A stretch of DNA of 64,000 nucleotides, taken from the NCBI GenBank assembly GCA_964019165.1, contig OZ025269.1, positions 1,927,921-1,991,920 of the forward strand, read 5' to 3'. Positions 51,004-62,154 of the stretch are shown piece by piece. The notes under the pieces were generated by a model. That model was not told the origin of the DNA. It did not search any database and saw only the letters and a program-made list of their open reading frames with translations. The stretch is from Mastigias papua (taxonomy: Eukaryota > Cnidaria > Scyphozoa > Rhizostomeae > Mastigiidae). A program made the translations under genes and the position numbers. Numbering within the stretch: position 1 is the stretch's first letter; every line of letters begins with the position of its first letter.

Positions 51004-54000
51004 ATGGAAGGTGATGAAGAGATGATAGTACATGAAAAGGAACCTTTCAGTGGATCAACTGAAGCAGGTAGAGACCATATAGCACTTGAAGCTCCAAATG
51101 AGCAGCCAAAAAAATTAACCAAAGCTCCAGTTACTCTCCCTATGACTGCCAGCGATTTCAGAATTTTCATTTATGAAGTCACCGAATCAAAGGCTTTCGG
51201 TGGGGCGATTCTCTTTGTTATACTTTTAAATACAGCAATTCTCATAGCACAGACAAGCGAAGAGCTAATTTTGAGAGGAGGTAAGTTACTTGTTGTCGAT
51301 TCTGTAGCTATTGATCTAATAACAGGGAACTGTAACTACTTTAAGAAATTCAACAACCTTACAATTTTTATAAGTTGTTAAGTGCTCATTTCATTTATTT
51401 ATAACTATAATTGTCGTTAGTGTAGCTGTATTAGAGTATTGTGTAGTTGAACTGGAATTTATGAACTGCACTGACCTGAACTGAACTGAACTGAACTAAG
51501 GTACTCCGCTCGGCCTAATTGTTTCCTTATCGTCTCATTGATTCCAGGATGGTATTTTTCAGCACTGGATAACGTGTTCCTATCAGTTTACATTGTGGAA
51601 TTAGTGATGAAACTATACGCTGTTAGACTCACATTCTTCAAAAACGGTTGGAACATAATGGGTGAGAATAAGTTGGTTCCCCATACTATCATAAGTACCT
51701 TCCATTGTTGCCTGCATCAAGAGATATTCGGACATATATCTCATGGAGATTCCAATTTAAGCTCTTTATCCTCTTTTGCATATAATTCATCAGATTCATG
51801 TCTATATTGTGACTAAACATTCAACTAGCTGTATTTACATCAATGCAATCATTTTTATAGATTTTGTGATTGTCATTTGCACGACGGTAGATTTTATTAT
51901 GCCTCTTATTGTGAAAAGCACTGGTGTTTTTGACGTGGCTGCCATTTTCCGATTATTAAGGATGTTCCGAGCAATAAGAGCTTTGAGAGCTCTGAGAGTA
52001 CTAAGAACGATAAGGTAAGCAAGACGTTTTCATCGACAAAATGAGTTATATTATATCCACTTTTGCTTTCATTGTAATCCAGCGTCTAAGCGTTGGAGAG
52101 AAAATCATTCTATCTACATGTAGAGCCTACAGTACAGGTGTTACGGTGTTACAGTCATATGCCCACCTTGGAATGACGTTTCCAAGCATTTAAAACTTAA
52201 AATAGCCAAATAAAACTAAATATCTTATAGTTAAGATTGAACAGCTCTTTCAAGGACTGTAAACCGTAAACTATACCACCTTTAAATCGCCTGGCATATG
52301 CTCCCTCACTAAATGATCTGATTACGAAGAAACAGACAACAGCACCCTGGTTGTGATAAGAAACACAATTTTCGGAGAACAGATTCTATAGAATGTCTTT
52401 ATCAGCGTCAAATTTTCCTTTCAGGTTTCTTAAAAACTTACAAGTTGTTTTAACAACAGTTCTGAAGTCCTTTAAAGCTCTCAGTACGATAGTTATGCTT
52501 CAGGCATTATTTCTTTGTATCCTTTTAATGACAACACCAGATGTAGAGAAACGATATATAAATTCCTCGATGAGACTAAAAATGGAATTAAACTCGTAGT
52601 TATTTCTCCATATAAGGGAGCGGTCAAAGAGTATTTGCTATATAGGAGTGGATGATTTTTCAGAAATTTGCCAAATTATAACATTTCTATTTAATTTTTT
52701 TGTAAGAAACAGTAAAATTCAGCTTCAGACTGTTCTTAATTTGTCCAAGATTTTGAGGTTAGACATGTGACAATATACAAGACAAAATTGGATATTTATG
52801 AAACAGATATTGTTTTTCATAACAATAGCAGAAGACGAAAGATATGCGTTCTTAGAGATCCATAATCCTTGCTAAATTCTTGGTACACCAACTGTGGCCT
52901 TTTACACACTGACAGTGTACAATGTCGACAATACATTTCACGATTGCTCTTCAGCCTCAGATTGTCCTTTTCATTTTTTCTTAGCTTCCCACCAAAAGTG
53001 AGGTTCCTGTTTGTATACAATTGTTCTTGCATATAGAAGAGTGTAGCTTAAAATCCTAGAGCTCACAGTATTGCCATAAAATCAGTTGTAATTAGAAGTG
53101 TTAAGCTGTGGCTTGAAAAGAATACAACTCTGGACAGTGCAGTAGTACTGTAGCCTGTCTACATCTTCTGGAGTGCCAATTCCTTGTACCAAGTACAAAT
53201 AAGCTACCCATGTATTTGATTTAGAAAGTGATAAGTTTCAATGGCCCAATAGAATGGGCTTGACTGTTCTTCTGGTCCCAAAAAGGTATCGTAGCATTTT
53301 TAATGGCACATCCAAATGTCATATCCTATATAGCAGATAACTTATGACCTCTCCCTGAACTGCATTTATCTATTCTAAGTCGAACAGCACTAGCAACGAG
53401 GTACAGGATCCTAAACTAATTGAAGATATTTTTGCTGTTATTGGGAGAGGATTGTTCCATGATGTGGCAAAAAACAGATTTGGAAATCTTGGGAGATCCT
53501 TTTTTACACTGTTCCAACTGATCACACTAGATGACTGGTTTGATCTATATACAACATCAGTGGCAAAAGATAGCAGTAAGTAGCGGTAAATCTATCATAA
53601 TTAATTTAGAGTGAACTCCTCGATTGACTTATTACATTAGACGTTTGTTCGTCTTGAACGTACTTTTAAGGGGAATATGTAGATCAAAAGGAATTAGCAT
53701 TCATCCTACTATCCCCCCTCCCCAAATGCGCTATTTTTCCTATAAAGTTATAACCAGATCTGTTTATAACATGAAATAAAAAATTTTGCAATGTTCTGTA
53801 CTTTAAAAGTACTTCTCTGAGCATGACATCTAAAGATAACAACAGCCTGAATGTCATACTACAGAGTGTTCTACAATACTCGCCAAAGTCCTTGGGACAC
53901 TTACAAAAAACCGACAAAAAACCACTTCCCTCTACATATTTTCACTGTTGCAACATACACGCACCTCCCTTCCCCTAGAAAACATGTGTCAAACTCAAGG

Positions 54001-56984
54001 CCCACGGACCAAATGTGGCCCACTGGGTTATTTTATGTGGCCCGCAAGAGCTTGTGTGTGATTCTGATTGTATTCTTGACTTGAATACTTAACATATAGA
54101 GAAGCAGCTATCTAGCAAAATAATGAGGCATATTTTCAATTCATCTGGCCCTTTGAGGCCAACCATACTGCTGATGTGACCCTCGGTGAAAATGAGTTTG
54201 ACACCCCTGTCCCAGAACAATATTGGTTCGTCTGTGGAAAACATGAAGTTGGTATGCACGTAAAAGTTTTCAATTATCGCATGCACTTCTGCTAAAACCA
54301 AGATTGTTTGAGGGGAGGAAGGGGGATGAAAGCTCATTGCAGAATACAAAAAGTGCAAAATGTTCCAGGACTTTTGGTTACTAATGTAGGTCTATAAAAT
54401 TGACATGAACTTCAATTTTAAATTTTTCTATTTCTCCCGCAGAACGAGCTGTCCTTCTTGTATATCTCATTATGTATATAGTCCTTGAAAATTTTATCTT
54501 CATGAAGTGAGTTAAGCTTTGTATCTTAAAATTTATGATAACTTTTCTGATAGTAACTTCGTTCTCTCACTAATATAGCCGACTGTGCGCAATATGCAGT
54601 GCCAAAAGCCTACTACCAACCAGCATTTAGACTTCTTCGTATATTACAAAGGCAAAAACCTTATGATCTACTGATTCAGTTTGATTTATCATTAAACTAA
54701 TCATGTTCACGTTCATGCATTTTTAGTCACCGCAAATTCCATTTGGATATTTCAATGATTTCAGGTTAATATTATTGAACAACTTATTGTAAAGCTTTTG
54801 GTATATGATCGTTCTACAATGGGGTTCATGATAAAGGATATTTTCTTTAGAAATAATAATGGCTTAAAATAATTACACTCATTAAGTATCGTCATCATCA
54901 TCATCACCATCACAATCACAATCATCATCACAATCATCATCACAATCATCATCACAATCATCATCACAATCACCATCACCATCATCATCATCATCACCAT
55001 TACCATCACCATCATGTCTATATATACATATGATTTCTCGTAGTTTGTTTGTGGCAGTGTTAGTTGACAATTTCCAGCGGGCTTTCACAGCAGTGGAAAG
55101 AAGAAAAGATGACAGTAGGTCAAAACAGAGGACACTTTTTAGGGTACGTTCCATTTTACGTGTATATCATTAAACCTCTGACCATACTAGAAATTCGGAA
55201 CTAAGCACTCATACAATTGAAGTAACTCGGTGCAATGCATATTTTGCAACACCATGTTTTAATCAAAAAATTATGGTTAGGTATAACTTCAAACAACTTT
55301 ATACAACAACACTATCTGAATCCATGTACATACAATATGCTGGCAACCCATGTTACATCATAGGAACAGTGCAACCCAAATACTACTTAGAAAGCTGGAC
55401 CAAAGTTGGGTCTAGATGATTGATTTCATATATGACTAGAACCATGACTTGACTTGTCACAAACAAAGTGATTGTCTCACTTTCAAAACAACAGCTTCTG
55501 GTTGCTACTCGTTTGTATAAAAAAACATCTTTTCATCTTCTCATAACTTGTATTACACGATTAACAATGTGCTAAGAGGACATGAAAATTTAACGAGATT
55601 CCGATTCATTCTAGGTAGAACTGGAAGATTCCGATCATGCTGATGATGAATTCTATTCAGATTCTGGTTCAGATAATGAAGAGAAAAGTGGATAAATCAA
55701 AGACATGTTTACTTACATCTCACTTCACTAAACTTCGTATCTGAATATTCCTCTATTCATATCTGTCCCAACAACGTAAACTTTTCTGCCATAAAGCCTG
55801 CTCAACTGAATTATTCGGGCATAAAATAAACTGAAATATGTTCATCGAATGGGTCTCTGAGGTTTCCTTTCAACACTATACGCTTGCTTTGTAGACGGTG
55901 ATAACCGCAAAAACACGCACGAAAAATTTCAACAACGAACCATCGACGACTATTTTCCTGGATCATTACTTACAAAAAGGTAACTTCTGATTGAATACAC
56001 CGCGTGGTTATATAGCTGAGTTTCAATATGGCATAAAAGCTAGAAGCATTGAAGTGCAGTGTCCATAGTTGCTTGCAGCAAGTAAGTTTTTACTTTGCAG
56101 GACCAAGGAGCTATATCAGGAATATTTCACTCTGCTTGGCACATTGGAATTCAATATCTACCATACAAAAGTACAGAAAAAGCTTTTGGATGATCTGGTT
56201 GACATCGTAGTGACAGTAAGACTTTTCATCTTTTTACTCTTCTACAAGATGCATCAAAAGAGATACGTTGATCTGCAGCTTGTGAAAGCCCATTTTTACA
56301 TGATAGTATGCATTTACTTTTTATAGCAATCAGAAATCCTCCTCTAATCAGAAAGTCACCTATCATTACAATCTGAAATTTGCTCTTTTCTTTCGCCTTT
56401 GAGTTGTTTCCTAATCAGAAATGCTAAGGTTCAAAACCATATAAACTCTGTGGGTAATATGGATTAAAATACTCTCTTTTAATTATAGCGAAATATGAAG
56501 TCGCGATACAACGTGTTCACTCGCTCGCTTCTCGTAATTACTCTTCCTATTCTCTTTTTACCCCTGTGCTTACTACATGCGTAATTACTACAAACCACAC
56601 CATGCATTTGGCAACAGCTACACTGCGAGATGAACAAGGAATCTCGTGGTGAAGCACTAGAGGGAATTGCAATTTAGGCTTACGACTATGGAATTGATAA
56701 CCCTTCTGCTTTTCAATTCCAACTTGCATGATTTGAATAAGAGCTTTAAATGAACGATACCGTTAATCAGAAGAAATAAGGACAACTTGAACGATTCAAA
56801 TACATGGATACTAAGATTTAATTTACATTATTACCTATAAAGCAGATTAATACCTATATCCTTGTTGCAGGCTAAATTGCAACTTCTCCAATGCAAAACA
56901 ATAACAGCAAATCGAAAACAGGCATATCGCCTAATAGCATTTTATCTTTGCAGATACCTGATGTCCCAGAAGAGCTTGTTTGAT
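51004..56984 (+). CDS. CATSPER1: cation channel sperm-associated protein 1 (CatSper1)
   Basis: Eleven phase-matched exons: 51004-51280, 51548-51661, 51861-52014, 52425-52516, 53426-53575, 54443-54506, 55044-55143, 55615-55687, 55895-55979, 56101-56215 and 56955-56984, giving 417 residues. S1 is near 66-87 (GGAILFVILLNTAILIAQT), S2 in exon 2 (LDNVFLSVYIVELVMKLY), S3 at DFVIVICTTVDFIM, and S4 is RLLRMFRAIRALRALRVLR plus TIR (eight Arg, every third residue). S5 is LQALFLYIFAVIGRGLF, the pore has TLDDW at about 246-250, and S6 is YLIMYIVLENFIFMNLFVAV. The C-terminus carries an acidic patch (DDEFYSDSGSDNEE) and a CatSper1-like tail with QQRTIDDYF and KKLLDDLVDIV. It forms the Ca2+-selective pore of the sperm flagellar CatSper complex. 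The N-terminus is short, without the His-rich region of mammals. The exon 5 acceptor (ATTGAAG) is weak; the rest is firm. Confidence 0.92.
53983..54209. mobile_element. hAT-type MITE in CATSPER1 intron 5
   Basis: A 227-bp element. The right end on the minus strand reads CAGGGGTGTCAAACTCATTT followed by TCACCGAGGGTCACATCAGC; the left end reads CATGTGTCAAACTCAAGGCC. The shared GTGTCAAACTC inverted ends and CAGGGG start are typical of hAT MITEs. Flanks CCCTAGAA and TCCCAGAA may be a decayed 8-bp duplication. From memory this sequence resembles hAT repeats seen in vertebrate genomes. Confidence 0.75.
54890..55015. repeat. (ATC)n-type microsatellite in CATSPER1 intron 6
   Basis: ATCATCATCACAATCATCATC units ending about 30 bp before the exon 7 acceptor. 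Confidence 0.93.
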
Positions 56985-57735
56985 TCCAAAGTACCGAATC
57001 TGCTAAATAGAAAATGTTCAGTTCTGCAAAAAGAGACATTGCACTGACTGCGAATGGGATCTAGAAACATTACTTCAGTTGAAACTTTGCAAGGGAATTT
57101 TGAGAGAGTAGCTGGTTTGCATGAAATCTGTATTCTAGGTTAAATAATTGCTGTGTAGGTTTGCACAAATGCTCTATATTTCTTCTTGGTGTTCTAGCCA
57201 AACATGAAAAATACTGCCACAAATTAACTCTGCAAAATTTCTTCTCTGAATGGGGTCAGAATAGTCTGTATATTAGTTTGTCAAATTTGAATATGAACAG
57301 TAAGTAGGTTTGTGTCACAAGATCTATAACGCTAGTGAGCTAGACCTAAGGGCATAATAACTCTAGCTTAATTCTTGGTCAAGTAATTTACCTTTATAGA
57401 GAACCAGGAGGATAAAGTTCCCACGTCATTTAATCTAAAGAGATTCAAACTTTTCATTTTTAGCTAATCTACAAGCCGAAATAGTGTCTTTACCAAAGCG
57501 CAAATACTATTACATTAACACTAGCGCATTAAGCAATCTGAATCCAAGACTTTGATGACTAAATAGTTAGAGTTTGCCACTGAGCTTACTTGATCAACTT
57601 TAAGCATTGAACAAAAGAGGCAAAGTCAGTATTTATTCAATACAATGATAGTTAGTCGAACAACAATTATACACTATTGACTATGCAAATTAGAGCTAAA
57701 CCCTACCTGCTCTGCGCAAAACAAGCACCACTCAG

Positions 57736-57982
57736 TGTTATCAAATGTCTTGGACACACTCAAAAATAAATGTCATCTGAAGAAACGTCTTCTTAAGGTA
57801 TGTTCCCTCTGTTCGTATGTTTTCTGTTTTATTCCAGCATGGGATAATATTCTGATTCAACAACTGGTATTCAGTCACGTCTTATTCTTTGACAGGCCTC
57901 GGGTTACAAGCGAATCATTCTTGAACAACTCATACGTACCCGTATTACCAATGGGAAACTTAGAACATTAAAAGCAACCTAA
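57736..57982 (+). CDS. two candidate 3' exons of an unidentified gene
   Basis: 57736-57797 (LSNVLDTLKNKCHLKKRLLK, ending AAG|gtatgt) and 57896-57982 (ASGYKRIILEQLIRTRITNG..., preceded by cttattctttgacag, ending TAA) join in phase 0. The combined tail is basic and helical in character. The 5' part of the gene was not found; a possible earlier exon starts near 57464 after a ttcatttttag acceptor. Splice sites are good, but no family is recognised, so this could be chance. Confidence 0.3.
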
Positions 57983-59399
57983 AACTTACAGATTACTGGT
58001 CTGAAATCCCAGTTTCAGCTTTTTCTATAGCTTCCCGCTCTTTTTTGATAAAATTTCTTATCAAAACTAAGTGTCACTGTTCTACATAAGGTGAAATGAA
58101 CAAACCTTGTATATCGGAAATGAGCAGTAGAGTACATATTGCAGTTCTCTTTTGGCGTTTTCAATTTTTCAAAGTACTGAGCAGTAAGTCCTTTACGAAC
58201 AGTTTTGAACATACATAGGTATATTACGCCTGAAGCTATGCGCATTGGATATATTCAGGGTTCACAAGTGGCAAGAAAACCTGGGAGAAATTATTTAATT
58301 CTGGACATTCAGAGTAAACCTAGAATAGAAAGGGGTTTGGTTTTTAAGTATTAGAAAGTCAAGGAAAAATCAGCGAATTCTAATTTTGATCGTGTTATTG
58401 GGAATTTGCCTCTGCTGCCATGTGTCATAGGACTCCCAGAGAGACTAAATAGACTTTGGCATCTTTTATGACACTGCTTTTCCCTAACTGAAAGTCTGGG
58501 GAACTTTCGAATACCATGTCCCTCTTTAAGCTACCTTTAGTGAATGTTATAGATTTGTATGGTACGTTTATCCATTGTAAAGCCATCGAACTGATTACAA
58601 TCTACTAAGACTGCATCAGTGCTATGTGGAGCAATCTGGGAAATAGTCAAGAAAAATGAACTGCTTTTAAAGAAAACTCAGGGAAAACTCAGGAAAAATT
58701 CTGGGAATCTCATTTGGAGAATTGTTCCGGAACCCTGTAAATCAACTTCACTACCCTGCAAAATCTCTATGTTTTCCAAAGCTCGAATTTTCAAATATCC
58801 AACGATCGTCAGTTATTTTTATATTCGCTTTAATACGTTTTACTTTACACTATTCAACTTTTTCAATGTACAATCTGATTGTCTTTTATCTTGTGGAGGA
58901 TAAAAACTTCCGTGTCATACAAACTCTCAAAACAAAGTCGCCTATTGACTCACTTTATATCGATAACTGCTAAATTAAACCAGTGAATCAATTCACTTCT
59001 TGGGACTGGTTTACTCGGTTTGCTCCGATCCACTTTTCATTCAAATTGCGACTTCCTAGGCTACTTCCTTCACCAGGACACTGAATGATCAGCACAATCG
59101 ATGTCATAAAAGCAATTTTTTTCATTTCAGTTCCAAGTTGGTGATCAATACTGGTATCATCTTTTGTCCAAACTAAAAATGCCTAGTTGACATCGTTGCT
59201 TGCTCTGTCCAAAATCAGAAGCTTCAAAACTGCACATAATTCACAAAATTTCCGTATCCCTACTTGTCATTGTTTCATAATGGGGTTTAGATCCTATTAT
59301 CTTTCTATATAAGAATGATGCTCGACGAAGGAAGAACATATGAACAAATTGTCAGTGACCTTATCGAAAACCTTAACTATTTCTTTTTCTTACTGCAAT
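57983..59399. other. no gene recognised
   Basis: AT-rich sequence with only short chance ORFs. Confidence 0.5.
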
Positions 59400-59650
59400 T
59401 AAAAATAAATATAACTATTAATGTTTATTATATACTGTGATGACCCTGGCGTAGAAAGACACAAGGTCAACTAGTCTCCACCAAAGACAGCACGAACAAT
59501 TTCCAAAAGCTTATTAGCAACAACCAAAAATGAAAAAAAATACAAAAAACAAAACCTAACAAGAAAAGAAAAGAAGAAAAGAAACACACGAACAGTTGAG
59601 AAAAAAGAAGGTGGGAAATGGTAGGAGTTGGTAGTTCCACACAGCTTCTT
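59400..59650. repeat. dispersed repeat, copy B
   Basis: CTGGCGTAGAAAGACACAAG, TCTCCACCAAAGACAGCACG and an A-rich block align in order with 27240-27460. Unknown element type. Confidence 0.65.
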
Positions 59651-60219
59651 GATGAATAAACCTTAACCAGGGTGTCTGCCAATTCAGGGAAATCAGGGAA
59701 ATGTTTGTAGGCTTAAAAATATCATGGAATTCGATTACCTCTGGAGACAATCAGGGAAATTGTTTGCCTTTGCTGTTTTAAATAACAAATCGATTTTCTA
59801 ATATGCTGAAAAACTAGCAAAAAAATTCTGCAAATAATGAACCAATTAAATCATTCAGAAATGAATTCTAGATGCAACATTCTGAAAGAGTGTCATGGAA
59901 ATTAGTTTCAAAGCATGCAACTCAACTGGTGTAAAGGATTTCCAGAACATGACTGGGAACAGCACAATTTCAAGTTTATATAGCTCTAAGAGTAGGTTAG
60001 AGGGCACATCAGTTTGAAAGTAGAAGAGACTTTAGGAATACATAACCTCAAAGAAAACAAACTGATTCTAAGAGAAAAGATTGCAACAAAAGTTAATACT
60101 CATATGGCAGTGTTTCTTCTATACTGTAGTTCAAGAACTTCAAATCTCACAAGTTCTGCTTTCTTGAATGTTTTTGTCATAATAAATTTTTGTTTTACAG
60201 AAACATCTCCTGAAGCAAA

Positions 60220-60789
60220 ATGTCAGAACGAGAATTTCCAAGAAGGAAGCCTAACGATAGAGCAAGTCACTTGCCAGTCAGCAACTTAAAAGGCCAAAAA
60301 CCATTGCCCGCCATTATAGATACGCCTTCCATTAATTCAATTCAACACAGTACGAGCAATCGTCTAAAAGGTTTTAACACAGGTCCTGAATTGAATTGTA
60401 GTAAGTGCGGCGTGGAGAATTCGGCTTCCTCATATGTACATTCAAAATACAAATGGATCAAAACTTCACAACAACTGATACACAGGACTGGGCAAATGGA
60501 CTTGGCTTCTTCTCTGCGCCTTTCTGACAGCTCGAAAATGAGGTCAATCTTTGCGGATAAGCTGATGAGTGCAAACAAGACGAAGAGCATTCACAAGAAC
60601 ATTGGTGCAAACCCACTAACGAGGACAGAAAAAGCAGATAAATCTCCGGACTTTTTTGTTAAAAATTCAAAATGCGTACGACAGTTGCCGCCAATAGATA
60701 TGTACAAATATTTGGAAGATGTTCCATTTCGGCCAGCTTGTCCTACTCCAGTTAGTCCACCATTGTCACCTCAGGAGCAGGAGCAATGA
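60220..60789 (+). CDS. uncharacterised 189-residue protein
   Basis: ATG at 60220, 20 bases after a strong acceptor (tttttgttttacag), so the 5' UTR is probably split by an intron and this exon holds the whole coding region to TGA 60789. The protein is basic and Ser/Asn-rich with no transmembrane segment. It contains a CSKCG pair near residue 60, a middle region with YKWIKTSQQLIHRTGQMDLA, and a proline-rich end (PFRPACPTPVSPPLSPQEQ). No family is recognised. It follows CATSPER1 in the same orientation by about 3 kb; nothing ties them functionally. Confidence 0.6.
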   Translation: MSEREFPRRKPNDRASHLPVSNLKGQKPLPAIIDTPSINSIQHSTSNRLKGFNTGPELNCSKCGVENSASSYVHSKYKWIKTSQQLIHRTGQMDLASSLRLSDSSKMRSIFADKLMSANKTKSIHKNIGANPLTRTEKADKSPDFFVKNSKCVRQLPPIDMYKYLEDVPFRPACPTPVSPPLSPQEQEQ

Positions 60790-62154
60790 CATGATACTGA
60801 CAAGAAATCATCCGAAGAAGACAGAGCAGGATTTACTACAATGCATGCGTTTTGACTTCTTCAAATGTTGGTGACTGTATGGTAGACAAGAGGTGGATCT
60901 GAGTTTTGAAAACAAGCCTGCTAGCCTGCTTTGAAGAAAACTACTATACTAACTGATATCAGAGTACGGAAAAATCAAACAGAAGGACTACAAAGCTAAT
61001 GAAAACTTTCTGTATTCATATAAGTCTGTTGATTGGTGATGTGACACTTATTTGTATATTTATAAATCAATTTCCACTATCAAATGAAGGTATCACAAGC
61101 ACATGACAGCAGGGGCCCCGAAAGAGGCAGGGAGTGGATTGTCCAGGGCTTCCAACCCGAGAGAGTCCCCAAAAGCCATGAAACTGCCCTTTGGTAACTG
61201 AAGTAATTTTAAAATTTTACAACAACGTCATCATGGGCCAATTAATTTTGTTTGCCTGAACCCAACAACAGCTCTCGGTATCCGACAGGGATCTGCTCTG
61301 CTCTATAGGCTGCATCACAACTGATATCAAATATATTATATACCTGAATGGAGCTAAAGTAAGCTGCCATCAGCACAAACTCGAAAGCCACGAGCAATGA
61401 GATAGAAGTCTTGCCCTATGTACCATTGGCAATTCTCTTCAAATATTTTATGTACTAATCGCCAAGTGAATTAAAAAGGCGTCTTTCAGTTATTTATAAT
61501 TTCCTAGCTCTATAACACTGGGTACATTAAACAAGGGAGAAACCCTGAAATTCAATCCAAAATCTGATAGGAATAAAAACTTCAAATTAATCTTTAGAAA
61601 AGAGCAAAGGAATGAGAGTGACGTCAGTAAATTTGACTTTTATTTCCTAGAACCAAGCTGATTATGTCTAATCATGTCGTGGAGAAAGGTGAGCTCTTAA
61701 CTGCATTGATTCTAATAAGTACTAAAAGTTTGGAACTTCGCATGCCTGCTATCAGTTAGTATAAATTAATGAATGATAAAGCAATTGGTGTATCAAGCTG
61801 TGGTGTCAAATAACTCGTGCACGCTCCCTACACTGCGTCTTGCACATGGGAAGAAGATAGGGTCAATTACTTGTTCACAATACAGTAAGAGGGAAAACAG
61901 AAAAGCGTAATCATAAGGTAATCGCATTGAAAAATTGCGTATTCATTTCGAACAAAGTGAAAGTGAAACTAGTGGGTAGTGCATTGGGGATGCATAGATT
62001 TCTGTTGTAAACAGCCAAAATTAACGAGGGAAAAACCCCATGAGTGAGTCCTATATACTGTAGATCCGCATTATATGCGCACACTGCGTGGTGTTCCCAG
62101 CATTTGTGATTAGACTTCGCATTGACAACAGGAGAGTAGTGAGTGGTGAGAGAT
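60790..62154. other. no gene recognised
   Basis: Intergenic sequence between the 189-residue ORF and the TSP1 gene; no supported feature. Confidence 0.5.
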
